A stretch of 64,000 nt of DNA from Bacteroidaceae bacterium (GTDB lineage Bacteria; Bacteroidota; Bacteroidia; Bacteroidales; Bacteroidaceae): contig CABIVS010000004.1 of NCBI GenBank assembly GCA_902362375.1, forward strand, positions 62,001 through 126,000, written 5' to 3'. The notes below the pieces were generated by a model that ran no database searches, was not told the origin of the DNA, and worked only from the letters and a program-made list of their open reading frames with translations. Both the position numbers and the translations under genes were made by a program. Positions 52,176 through 59,689 of this stretch are shown here, one piece after another (positions within the stretch are counted from its first letter, which is position 1; every line of letters begins with the position of its first letter).

Positions 52176-52297
52176 GTATGATAGATACCCGTTTTTTGCG
52201 ACAAAAGTATGATAGATACCTGTTTGAAAAATCATCTATCACTCTTATCTTATTGACAATTAGCTTAATATAAAAATAAATGATAGTATGATAGATA
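52176..52297. repeat. Three copies of GTATGATAGATA(CC)
   Basis: Copies at 52176-52189, 52207-52220 (both 14 of 14: GTATGATAGATACC) and 52286-52297 (12 of 12). The first two start 31 bp apart, about three helical turns. A related inverted block, ATCATCTATCACTC, lies at 52231-52244. They resemble clustered binding sites. Confidence 0.6.
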
Positions 52298-52528
52298 TTT
52301 TTTCACTATGTAATATTTGCTGAGTTCAAATTCATTGAAACTTTATATTCAGATGTTATTCTATAGTGAACAAATCCTTTTCTGTATCGTATATTGAATG
52401 ACATTTTGGGTATGATTGCCATAACTACAAACAATAATTCTCCCTCACTACAAAAAAATTCCCCACTGTCCAAAACAGTAAGGGAAATCTATGGTATTTA
52501 TTTGATATATATACAGGATTTTACAGAA

Positions 52529-52560
52529 AAACGAGGATATCCTCATAGACATCCTCGTTT
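52529..52560 (-). terminator. Intrinsic terminator for the minus-strand PCMD gene
   Basis: AAACGAGGAT (52529-52538) pairs with ATCCTCGTTT (52551-52560). On the minus strand the stem is followed by TTTCTG. It lies 49 bases past the stop codon at 52609. The short plus-strand frame running through it is not a gene. Confidence 0.8.
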
Positions 52561-52608
52561 ATACAATAAACACACATTAAATGTATGCCAACTTATATTA
52601 TAACAATC

Positions 52609-54090
52609 TTATTCACATATTACTTCAAACTCATCCACAATCAAAGTACTACCACCAGCACCTTTAAATAAATCACCATCTTTACTTGAAGAGCAAACTA
52701 TAGCAAATTTATATTTTGCATTTCGATCATACTCTTGTAAATATTCAAATTCAATGTTAAAAGGAGTATATTCTTTAATATCCTCAACGATAATATTAGC
52801 AACAGCAACTCTTAATTCCGAAGTGTTCACATCGTGACCTGTCAATACAATCTCTTTACCATCCTCACCTGTTTGCACTTTATATAATACGGCTTGAATC
52901 TGTCCTTTATCTTTAATATCAACCGGTTTTACATCCTCATAATTAGAAGCATCAAGATAATTAGAACCTGATTCATATTTATAAACACCCTTAAAACGAA
53001 GCGGTTTTCCACCTAAACCAACTGTTTCTGCATCAAGACCAAATTTGGTACAACTCAACCTATCTGTAAAAGCAGAACTCATATCAAATTTACCAATAAA
53101 AATAGAACCGGCAGTAATCTTCGGGATTAAAGCATTTGGCTTATTTGGATATTCAAAAGTTATCAATTTAGCCGCATACGTACCATCCTCTTTAGCTTCC
53201 TTTTTTAACAAAGTACCACCTAAAATACCTGCTCCAGCAGCACTTCCTGCCCACAAATCTGTGGGTAAAAGTTCATCATTGTTACTACCTTCCTTCCATT
53301 CTTCAAAAGAATATTTCAATACCTTGCGAGTGCCTTCCACAAAAGCTGTATAAACTTTCACAGTGCCATCTTCCGCCGTCACAGTATAAGTCACTTTCTT
53401 ATTATTCGAGAAGTCCTGTGCTACGCCAGAAGCCGGAGTAATAGTTGCTCCTTCTGATATTTCAATAATAGGAGTAAACTTTAAAGATTCTACTTCCTCA
53501 TTAACAGCAAAAACAATCGTACCAGCTTCTTCATTTATAACAGGTTGTTCTACTACTGCCTCATCGTCAATAATAAAACTTGTTATTTTAGCCTCCGAAC
53601 TTTCACTACCTGTCAATTTACGACCAACAAAAGTAGCCTTTACATTTTGATTTAAAGGAGCACCAACCTTTACACCTATTTCAATATTAATATTGTTACC
53701 TTTCACAGTACCAGAAATACTAACAGGGCAATTACCAAGTGGCTGTACCAAATCTAGATTCTGTTGACCTTCAAAAGCATAACCACCATCCATAGCTTTC
53801 ACAGTGCAAGGATCAACTTCAATGTCACCAACATTTACCAAAAAAGTAAAATTCTTCAATGATAATGCAATTTGGTTAGTTCCCTTATTAGATTGTGAAA
53901 TTGTGATTTTTTGATTTTCGGTAGTTCCCATTTGATTACCATCCACATTTACAGACAGATTACCAACATAGCCTCCAGCTAAATCTGTATCTATCGGGTA
54001 TTTCACCTCATCATCGTCATCACTACAAGACGTAAACAATGTCGCAGTACACAATACTGTAAACAGATAATAAAATAATTTCTTTTTCAT
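52609..54090 (-). CDS. Three-domain PCMD lipoprotein (2 of 5) with calycin-like N-terminal domain
   Basis: 493 residues. Lipobox ATLFTSCSDDDDE (Cys22), followed by the acidic stretch often linked to surface export in Bacteroides. The N-terminal beta domain (about 38-160, GGYVGNLSVNVDGN) resembles calycin-like units. A DUF5018-like domain (about 168-255: TPIIEISEGATITPASGVAQ; YTVTAEDGTVKVYTAFVEG) and the PCMD domain follow (about 262-493, ending CSSSKDGDLFKGAGGSTLIV). A single gene with its own terminator, divergent from the AraC regulator at 54345, which may control it. A/T-rich codon use. Confidence 0.8.
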   Translation of the reverse strand: MKKKLFYYLFTVLCTATLFTSCSDDDDEVKYPIDTDLAGGYVGNLSVNVDGNQMGTTENQKITISQSNKGTNQIALSLKNFTFLVNVGDIEVDPCTVKAMDGGYAFEGQQNLDLVQPLGNCPVSISGTVKGNNINIEIGVKVGAPLNQNVKATFVGRKLTGSESSEAKITSFIIDDEAVVEQPVINEEAGTIVFAVNEEVESLKFTPIIEISEGATITPASGVAQDFSNNKKVTYTVTAEDGTVKVYTAFVEGTRKVLKYSFEEWKEGSNNDELLPTDLWAGSAAGAGILGGTLLKKEAKEDGTYAAKLITFEYPNKPNALIPKITAGSIFIGKFDMSSAFTDRLSCTKFGLDAETVGLGGKPLRFKGVYKYESGSNYLDASNYEDVKPVDIKDKGQIQAVLYKVQTGEDGKEIVLTGHDVNTSELRVAVANIIVEDIKEYTPFNIEFEYLQEYDRNAKYKFAIVCSSSKDGDLFKGAGGSTLIVDEFEVICE

Positions 54091-54322
54091 TTCTAAATTC
54101 TCTTTTTAATTAATACTAGCAAACGCGCGATATACCATCGCACCAATGCCCAAATTTCACATTGCAAAATAACAATCTAAATTAATATAACACAAGGTCT
54201 ATTTTTCTTGTTTCTGTTCCATTTTGAAGAAAAACACCATATTTCTTTTATAAAACATCATTTTTTCACCAGCCAATATATTTTTCTAAAAATAAAAAAG
54301 ACTTCTATTTCCCAAAATCGGT

Positions 54323-54330
54323 TACCTTTG
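54323..54330 (+). promoter_or_regulatory. -7 promoter box for the AraC regulator
   Basis: TACCTTTG at 54323-54330, 14 bases before the ATG at 54345, so the leader is very short. The 254-bp gap to the divergent PCMD gene shows no clear box on the minus strand. Confidence 0.55.
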
Positions 54331-54344
54331 CATAAAGAGAATGC

Positions 54345-55196
54345 ATGATGAATAAAGAATTACCTAAAATAGACTTGCCAGAAGAATGGCTCATTGGTAC
54401 AGGTATTAATAAGGATTTACTCAACTTGTACACGAATTTTCCATGCCGATTAAAATCGGAGATTTTCGTATTATGCATGGATGGAGAAATAGAAGCTTCA
54501 GTCAATCTGAACCACTTCACAGTACACGCCAATGATTTCGTAACAATTATGCCGGGAAGTATTATTCAGATACACAGTCTAAATGGAGAGCCTGTCCTTT
54601 ACTTCGGTGGCTTCTCATCCAAATATATAGAACAGGCTAGTTTAAACCATGCAGCAATTGATACCTTATTTGTGACACTGGGAAGACCGATCATTTCACT
54701 GAAGCCGGAGGGCGCCAAGCTATTGGAAGAATATCTTCATTTTTTAATAAAACTTTATTCCTTTTTCGACGAAACAACACGCAAAAGTATTACTCCACAT
54801 CTATATAATAACATACATGCAGGAATAGCCGCCATGTATAAAAACCGGCTGCAAAATACAACTGAGAATCTATCAAAAAATGAGCTGATTTACAAGAATT
54901 TCACTCAACTAGTGATGCAAAATTATAATCAGACACGTAATGTAGCATGGTATGCCGAGAAACTAAAAATTACACACAACCACCTCTGTACTATAGTAAA
55001 ACAGGTTACTGGGAACACATGCATAGAAATTATTTCTCACATGGTCATCATGGATGCCAAATCACAATTGAAATCGACAAGACTCTCTATTCAGGAAATT
55101 TCCGATTCACTCAATTTTGCCAACACATCGTTCTTCGGCAAATACTTTAAACGATATGTTGGCATGAGTCCATTGGCCTATAGGAATAATGGGTAA
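54345..55196 (+). CDS. AraC-family transcriptional regulator in the PCMD region
   Basis: 283 residues (Met1 or Met2). The sensor domain is beta-rich, with NHFTVHANDFVTIMPGSIIQ. A C-terminal double HTH covers about 185-283: RNVAWYAEKLKITHNHLCTI, LSIQEISDSLNFANTSFFGK, then YFKRYVGMSPLAYRNNG. Same architecture and length as the regulator at 18182, so likely paralogs. It stands between two PCMD genes pointing away from it and into it, making it the best candidate regulator of the PCMD/beta-barrel genes. Confidence 0.9.
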   Translation: MMNKELPKIDLPEEWLIGTGINKDLLNLYTNFPCRLKSEIFVLCMDGEIEASVNLNHFTVHANDFVTIMPGSIIQIHSLNGEPVLYFGGFSSKYIEQASLNHAAIDTLFVTLGRPIISLKPEGAKLLEEYLHFLIKLYSFFDETTRKSITPHLYNNIHAGIAAMYKNRLQNTTENLSKNELIYKNFTQLVMQNYNQTRNVAWYAEKLKITHNHLCTIVKQVTGNTCIEIISHMVIMDAKSQLKSTRLSIQEISDSLNFANTSFFGKYFKRYVGMSPLAYRNNG

Positions 55197-55243
55197 ATGA
55201 CCGGACACTAACAGATTATCTTTGTTATATGCTATAAAGCCAA

Positions 55244-56836
55244 TCAGTTATCATAATCGTATTCCAGACTAAACTCATCCACATAAAGCACACTACCGGA
55301 CGCTCCGGTAAAGAAATCACCGTATTTGCTTGCAGAACATACCAGGACGATATAGGTTGGTTTTCTGTTCGTAGCCCTATATTCCAGTTTCAAGTCAAAT
55401 TCCTTATACACGGCAACAGAAGTTCCCGATGTAAATTCAGCATAAGCAATCACATGCTTATCATTTTTATCAAACAATTTCCGGTTAGAAGGTTTGGTGC
55501 GTATTTCAATCGGACTATCCCAATCACCAATGGCAATATAGATCGAGCAGGTATCTGTCTTTCCTTTTAAATAATTATATTCAATGGAAGAGTTATCAAT
55601 CACTCCGGGCTGGTACTTATAATATCCTTTCAAATGAGTAGGATAAGCAGAGAACGATTGCCCAAAGTTCAAGATACCATTTGTTCCGTCGGTTGCCACA
55701 TATTTACCGACAAAGAGGTTACCGGCAGCTAATTTCCCGGCAGAACCCACTCCCACAAACTTAGACTCAAGTTTCGCAGCCCTACCGGTTGTTTTACCCG
55801 ACCATATATCTTCGGTAGGAACAGAGTTGCTGTCACCTAAGGTTGTAGCTCCTTGATTTCCAGTATCCCAGAAAGGAGCTTCATTACTTCCCCACGGGTT
55901 CCAGACTTTACCACTCTGATTCCAATTATCAAATGTACCACCTGTTAAAGGAATCTCAGCAGTCGTTCTAAAAGTAATCTCTTCACCACGATCTTCTGTT
56001 CCATCCACCAAAGCACGACATACATATTCCGTGTCCGCTTTCAAATGCGGAACACAAACATAGAAGTTTACTCCATTCTGTACAACGATATCCTGATCTA
56101 CCCTTGTCCATTCTTCTGATGAAGCTTCACGTATTTCAAAGCCGTTCACGACATCCTCCTGTCCTTCTCCATAAAGCCATGCTACATTAGTCCAGCCATC
56201 CGCCGAATTAGTAAAGACAACCTTATCCGTGATGAATGCGTACAAACTCCACTCTTCGGTTTTTCCTTTAAATGTCACATTTACTTTCTGCTCTTGTGTA
56301 AAGTCCTTCAAAGTGGTAAAGTCAGGCGAAACGGTAGAACTGATCGGCCCCAGCTTCAAATCTTTCACGGTTATTTTGTTGAGCATCGTATTTTTATTGA
56401 CATAAACGATAGCTTGTCGAGCTTTTTCGTCAATCACGGCTCCTCCGACCTGATTCTTGACGCTAAATACTCGTTCGACGGTCTGGTTGGCTATAATCTT
56501 CCAGCGATAATCCTGATACAAAGACAATACCACTTCTTTAGGAGAAGACAAATCAATCGTTGTATTCACCTTCAAATCCGTATTAGCCTCTTCTGAATAA
56601 TCGAAACGGGTGACAATCACTTTCTTCAAATCTACAGAATCGAGCAAGTCTACTGTCACCGTACGTTCTTCATTATTAATGACTGCACTACCAATCTGTC
56701 CATTCACCTCAAAGCCGGTAATAGACAATCTGACAACAGGATACGGCAAATCGTTCTTGACGCATGATGAAAAAGCAAATGCAATGCAAATGCATATAAT
56801 TAAGGATAAAAGTCTATTTCTGCCTTTACTTTTCAT
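55244..56836 (-). CDS. PCMD lipoprotein (3 of 5), last gene of the seven-gene surface operon
   Basis: 530 residues. Lipobox AFAFSSCVKNDLP (Cys25). Two successive DUF5018-like beta units (about 35-120 and 122-200: RLSITGFEVNGQIGSAVINN; VFSVKNQVGGAVIDEKARQA), an Fn3-like unit (about 205-295, ending RALVDGTEDRGEEITFRTTA), then PCMD (about 300-530) with the signature CSASKYGDFFTGASGSVLYV. It lies two bases after the barrel gene before it. The C-terminal half is close to the PCMD at 59682 (shared FVGVGSAGKLAAGNLFVGK type stretch), so these two are paralogs. Confidence 0.82.
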   Translation of the reverse strand: MKSKGRNRLLSLIICICIAFAFSSCVKNDLPYPVVRLSITGFEVNGQIGSAVINNEERTVTVDLLDSVDLKKVIVTRFDYSEEANTDLKVNTTIDLSSPKEVVLSLYQDYRWKIIANQTVERVFSVKNQVGGAVIDEKARQAIVYVNKNTMLNKITVKDLKLGPISSTVSPDFTTLKDFTQEQKVNVTFKGKTEEWSLYAFITDKVVFTNSADGWTNVAWLYGEGQEDVVNGFEIREASSEEWTRVDQDIVVQNGVNFYVCVPHLKADTEYVCRALVDGTEDRGEEITFRTTAEIPLTGGTFDNWNQSGKVWNPWGSNEAPFWDTGNQGATTLGDSNSVPTEDIWSGKTTGRAAKLESKFVGVGSAGKLAAGNLFVGKYVATDGTNGILNFGQSFSAYPTHLKGYYKYQPGVIDNSSIEYNYLKGKTDTCSIYIAIGDWDSPIEIRTKPSNRKLFDKNDKHVIAYAEFTSGTSVAVYKEFDLKLEYRATNRKPTYIVLVCSASKYGDFFTGASGSVLYVDEFSLEYDYDN

Positions 56837-56838
56837 GA

Positions 56839-58068
56839 TTACATACTTATAGTTAATCCTAAATTAATATCAAACAAATTTATTTTAAAGTTGGCTCCAC
56901 CGTTCGTACGGGAACCTTTCTCACCAAGATTATTCACCTGACTTTCCTTACGGTATTTCAAGCCTATCACTCCCACACTACATTCCACACTCACATTTTG
57001 CATAATAAAGACAGCCACTCCGGGATTAATCCCCAACTGTGCCTCAAATATATTCGTTTTGGTATTCTTCAAACTCTCGCCCGAACCTCTTGTAAACTCC
57101 GAATGTCCGAATCCCAAACGCAGATTGGTTTCATTGAACAATCCGAAACGTTTTCCCGGATCCAACCCGATATAGGAGCTATGGAAAAAGGTGCAATTAT
57201 ACAACTCTTCTTTCAACTTCAATTCCTTGAGAGTGAAATTCACGTCATCATCAATCTTAAAACTAACATTGCCTAAATGACCGTCCGTATGCTTATAACC
57301 GAGCTTTACACCCACTACCTGATTATCTTTGAAAAAATAACCGATAAAAGGAGCCACATTAATGGTACGTGCTTCAAAATCAAAATCATCGAGATAAGTA
57401 AACAATAATTTGGAGTCCTCACTGTTATAATCCCAAAACGAAAAATCCGTACCAAATATCCATTTTCCTTTAGGCATAAAGCGATAATTCACAATGCCAC
57501 GATCAAACCGCCCTACCCTTTTGATTCTCAATAAATCAATGCCTCGCTTGGTCTCTAACGTATCACTTTTCCAATCGAACTCTCTTTTAACTGTTTCAAC
57601 CGTGTGAACCGGAAGTGCAGCTGTTATTTTACTATCCTGTTTACGCTCCGACAATACAAGGTCACAAATCGTTCCTTCTAACTTCAAAGGAGTATTGACA
57701 ACATCAGAAGCCAATTTTATATCCGTTGAAGAAACTGGCGGAACAGCTACTGCTTCTCTCTTAGACGCAACCTTCTGCCTTTTATCTGCCTGCTTTTTAT
57801 CTACAAACTTCCCCACTGGTCTTTCTTCAGGCTTCTTCACAACCTTTTCCACAGAATTCTCTGCTGGAGACACGTTTTCCTCCACTTCTCCAATTATCTG
57901 GCGGGCAGAGTCCACAGCAGCTTCAGTTACCTGATAAGTATCCTCTACTGATGACAATACCTCCTGTTTGTCTTCCTGTCCCTCACTTTTTATTCCATAA
58001 AAGAATACCAAGCCGGCACATACAACCAGAAGCAGGAACAGTAATATGTATTTTTTTCTATGTCTCAT
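56839..58068 (-). CDS. Beta-barrel protein with N-terminal membrane anchor and long charged linker
   Basis: 409 residues. The C-terminal 235 residues are a barrel closely related to the next gene upstream: RIKRVGRFDRGIVNYRFMPK, GKWIFGTDFSFWDYNS, KRFGLFNETNLRLGFGHSEF, ending NLFDINLGLTISM. Unlike its paralogs it opens with a basic start and a hydrophobic helix (YILLFLLLVVCAGLVFFYGI) and about 145 residues of Lys/Glu/Val/Pro-rich linker (VEKVVKKPEERPVGKFVDKK). There is no good lipobox (LVVC has Val at -1). It could be an uncleaved anchor that spans the periplasm, or an odd signal peptide. Two bases separate it from the following gene. Confidence 0.75.
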   Translation of the reverse strand: MRHRKKYILLFLLLVVCAGLVFFYGIKSEGQEDKQEVLSSVEDTYQVTEAAVDSARQIIGEVEENVSPAENSVEKVVKKPEERPVGKFVDKKQADKRQKVASKREAVAVPPVSSTDIKLASDVVNTPLKLEGTICDLVLSERKQDSKITAALPVHTVETVKREFDWKSDTLETKRGIDLLRIKRVGRFDRGIVNYRFMPKGKWIFGTDFSFWDYNSEDSKLLFTYLDDFDFEARTINVAPFIGYFFKDNQVVGVKLGYKHTDGHLGNVSFKIDDDVNFTLKELKLKEELYNCTFFHSSYIGLDPGKRFGLFNETNLRLGFGHSEFTRGSGESLKNTKTNIFEAQLGINPGVAVFIMQNVSVECSVGVIGLKYRKESQVNNLGEKGSRTNGGANFKINLFDINLGLTISM

Positions 58069-58072
58069 AAAA

Positions 58073-58918
58073 TCATAAGCAAATCGTCAATCCCAAACTA
58101 ATATTGAAAGGATTCACCCTAAAGTTAGATCCACCCGTCATCCGTTTTCCCGTCTCTCCCAGATTATTTTTCTGTTTTTCCTGCCTGTAACGAATGCCGG
58201 CTATTCCGAGCGAACATTCAATACTTACATTTTGCATAATAAAAACAGCCAATCCCGGATTTATTCCCAATTGCACCTCAAATATATCTGTTTGAGTATT
58301 AACCAAATTTTCGTCTACACCACGGTCGAATTTAGACTTTCCAAAATTGAATGTCAAGGCAGTCTCATTGAACAATCCAAATCGTTTACCGGCATCCAAA
58401 CCTACATAAGAGCGATGGAAGAACGACACGTTATACAAATTTTGTTCCAACTTTAAATCTTTCAAAGAGAAATCGACATCATCATCGATTTTCAACGTGA
58501 TATTATTCAAGGCTCCTCGCATATTCCGGTATCCGAACTTCAATCCCAACACCATATTATCACGGACAGCATAGCCTCCATATACAGAAAAATTCAGATT
58601 ACGCCCATCACAATCAAAATTATCAAAATAGGCAAACAGCAGTTTATTATCCGCACTATTATAATCCCAGTATGACATTGTGAAACCAGAGATCCACTTC
58701 CCTTTAGGAATAAAACGATAGTTCATGATTCCACGATCATAACGTCCGATACGTTTGATTCGCAGGAAGTCCAAGCTCCCTTTTACTGGTAGCGTATCCT
58801 TCTGAAAAACGGGGACAGAATCTTCTACCTCCAACGATTGACAAACCGTTTCTGTCTTTCCCCACAAAGAGAAAAAGAATACAGACACCAGTACTGTTAC
58901 CAATAACCGTTTATACAT
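58073..58918 (-). CDS. Outer-membrane beta-barrel protein, paralog of its neighbours
   Basis: 281 residues. Signal peptide (MYKRLLVTVLVSVFFFSLWG), then a short spacer and the barrel. It shares long identical blocks with the gene at 56839: RIKRIGRYDRGIMNYRFIPK, GKWISGFTMSYWDYNSADNK, LLFAYFDNFD, VFIMQNVSIECSLGIAGIRY and the C-terminal NPFNISLGLTICL. It is a tandem duplicate separated by four bases from the next gene. Likely partner of the PCMD lipoproteins of the operon. Function unknown. Confidence 0.82.
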   Translation of the reverse strand: MYKRLLVTVLVSVFFFSLWGKTETVCQSLEVEDSVPVFQKDTLPVKGSLDFLRIKRIGRYDRGIMNYRFIPKGKWISGFTMSYWDYNSADNKLLFAYFDNFDCDGRNLNFSVYGGYAVRDNMVLGLKFGYRNMRGALNNITLKIDDDVDFSLKDLKLEQNLYNVSFFHRSYVGLDAGKRFGLFNETALTFNFGKSKFDRGVDENLVNTQTDIFEVQLGINPGLAVFIMQNVSIECSLGIAGIRYRQEKQKNNLGETGKRMTGGSNFRVNPFNISLGLTICL

Positions 58919-58930
58919 TCGTCCTGTTTT

Positions 58931-59689
58931 TTAAAGGTAAAAAGCTATTCCCAGTCCTATACTGAAAAGATTAATTTTAAAATTGGCACTCATCGACGAA
59001 CGGTTGCTTTCGTAAATCCGGTCCGTCACCTGATGGGTTCGGCTGACATTCAGTCCCAACACCCCAATGCTTACTTCCACTGCCGTATAATTATTGATAA
59101 AGGCAACCAAACCCGGACTCAAACCAACACTTGCATCCAAAGAAGTCTGATATACTCCTGTCAGGTCATCCCCTTTACCGTTCACCACTTTTGAAACAGA
59201 ACCTCCCAATTCTAACTGCACTTCATTGAATAATGCAAAACGCTTGCTAGTACCTAAATTGATGTAATTTCTCAAGACAGCAATTCCCGAATAAGAGTTC
59301 TTCAATTCATACAGGTTACTAATATCAAAGTTGGTATCTTCATCAATATTTACACTGATATTATTTAGCTTGGTATACGTCCGGCTATACATAAAACGTC
59401 CACCTGCAGCTACATTATCCTTAAAAGCATAACACAATACCGGACTCACTTTAAAAGCATACCCTTCCCCACTCAAATTCTCTATCACCAGAAACTGATA
59501 GTTATCATTTGAGTATTGAGAATAAGAAACTGAACTACCCACAATCCATTGTCCCTTAGGAATGAAAGTTCTCATTTCTATATTCCGTTTGAACTCCTGT
59601 TGCGCGCATGTTTGCGTCGTTCCAACAATTATTCCCAAGATTATCAGGAATGAAGTTTTGATAAAGTAATTCATACTTTGCTTATTCAT
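58931..59689 (-). CDS. Outer-membrane beta-barrel protein, third member of the tandem set
   Basis: 252 residues (Met1 or Met6). Signal peptide ends TQTCAQ. The barrel has the family start FIPKGQWIVGSSVSYSQYSN and LCYAFKDNVAAGGRFMYSRT, a GTSKRFALFNEVQLELGGSV turn matching KRFGLFNE in the other two, and a C-terminal aromatic strand (NLFSIGLGIAFYL). It is more diverged from the other two than they are from each other. It overlaps the PCMD gene before it by eight bases. Confidence 0.82.
   Translation of the reverse strand: MNKQSMNYFIKTSFLIILGIIVGTTQTCAQQEFKRNIEMRTFIPKGQWIVGSSVSYSQYSNDNYQFLVIENLSGEGYAFKVSPVLCYAFKDNVAAGGRFMYSRTYTKLNNISVNIDEDTNFDISNLYELKNSYSGIAVLRNYINLGTSKRFALFNEVQLELGGSVSKVVNGKGDDLTGVYQTSLDASVGLSPGLVAFINNYTAVEVSIGVLGLNVSRTHQVTDRIYESNRSSMSANFKINLFSIGLGIAFYL

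Larger units (their letters stand above)
51767..52528. other. Gene-free region with structured repeats
   Basis: About 760 bp with no credible gene. A 74-codon minus-strand frame (51769-51993) is open further upstream without a start to about 52076. It reads IAIKAGLLSHTSRIYIDSLQ and IETRRRLRYYPVFIDL and could be the remnant of a lost gene, but it overlaps the palindrome cluster at 51958-52050 and has no start signals. The rest carries a three-copy repeat (52176-52297) and AT-rich sequence. Confidence 0.4.

Noticed and set aside
52394..52603. Plus-strand 69-codon frame
   Set aside because: Runs through the terminator of the opposite-strand PCMD gene and has no initiation signals.
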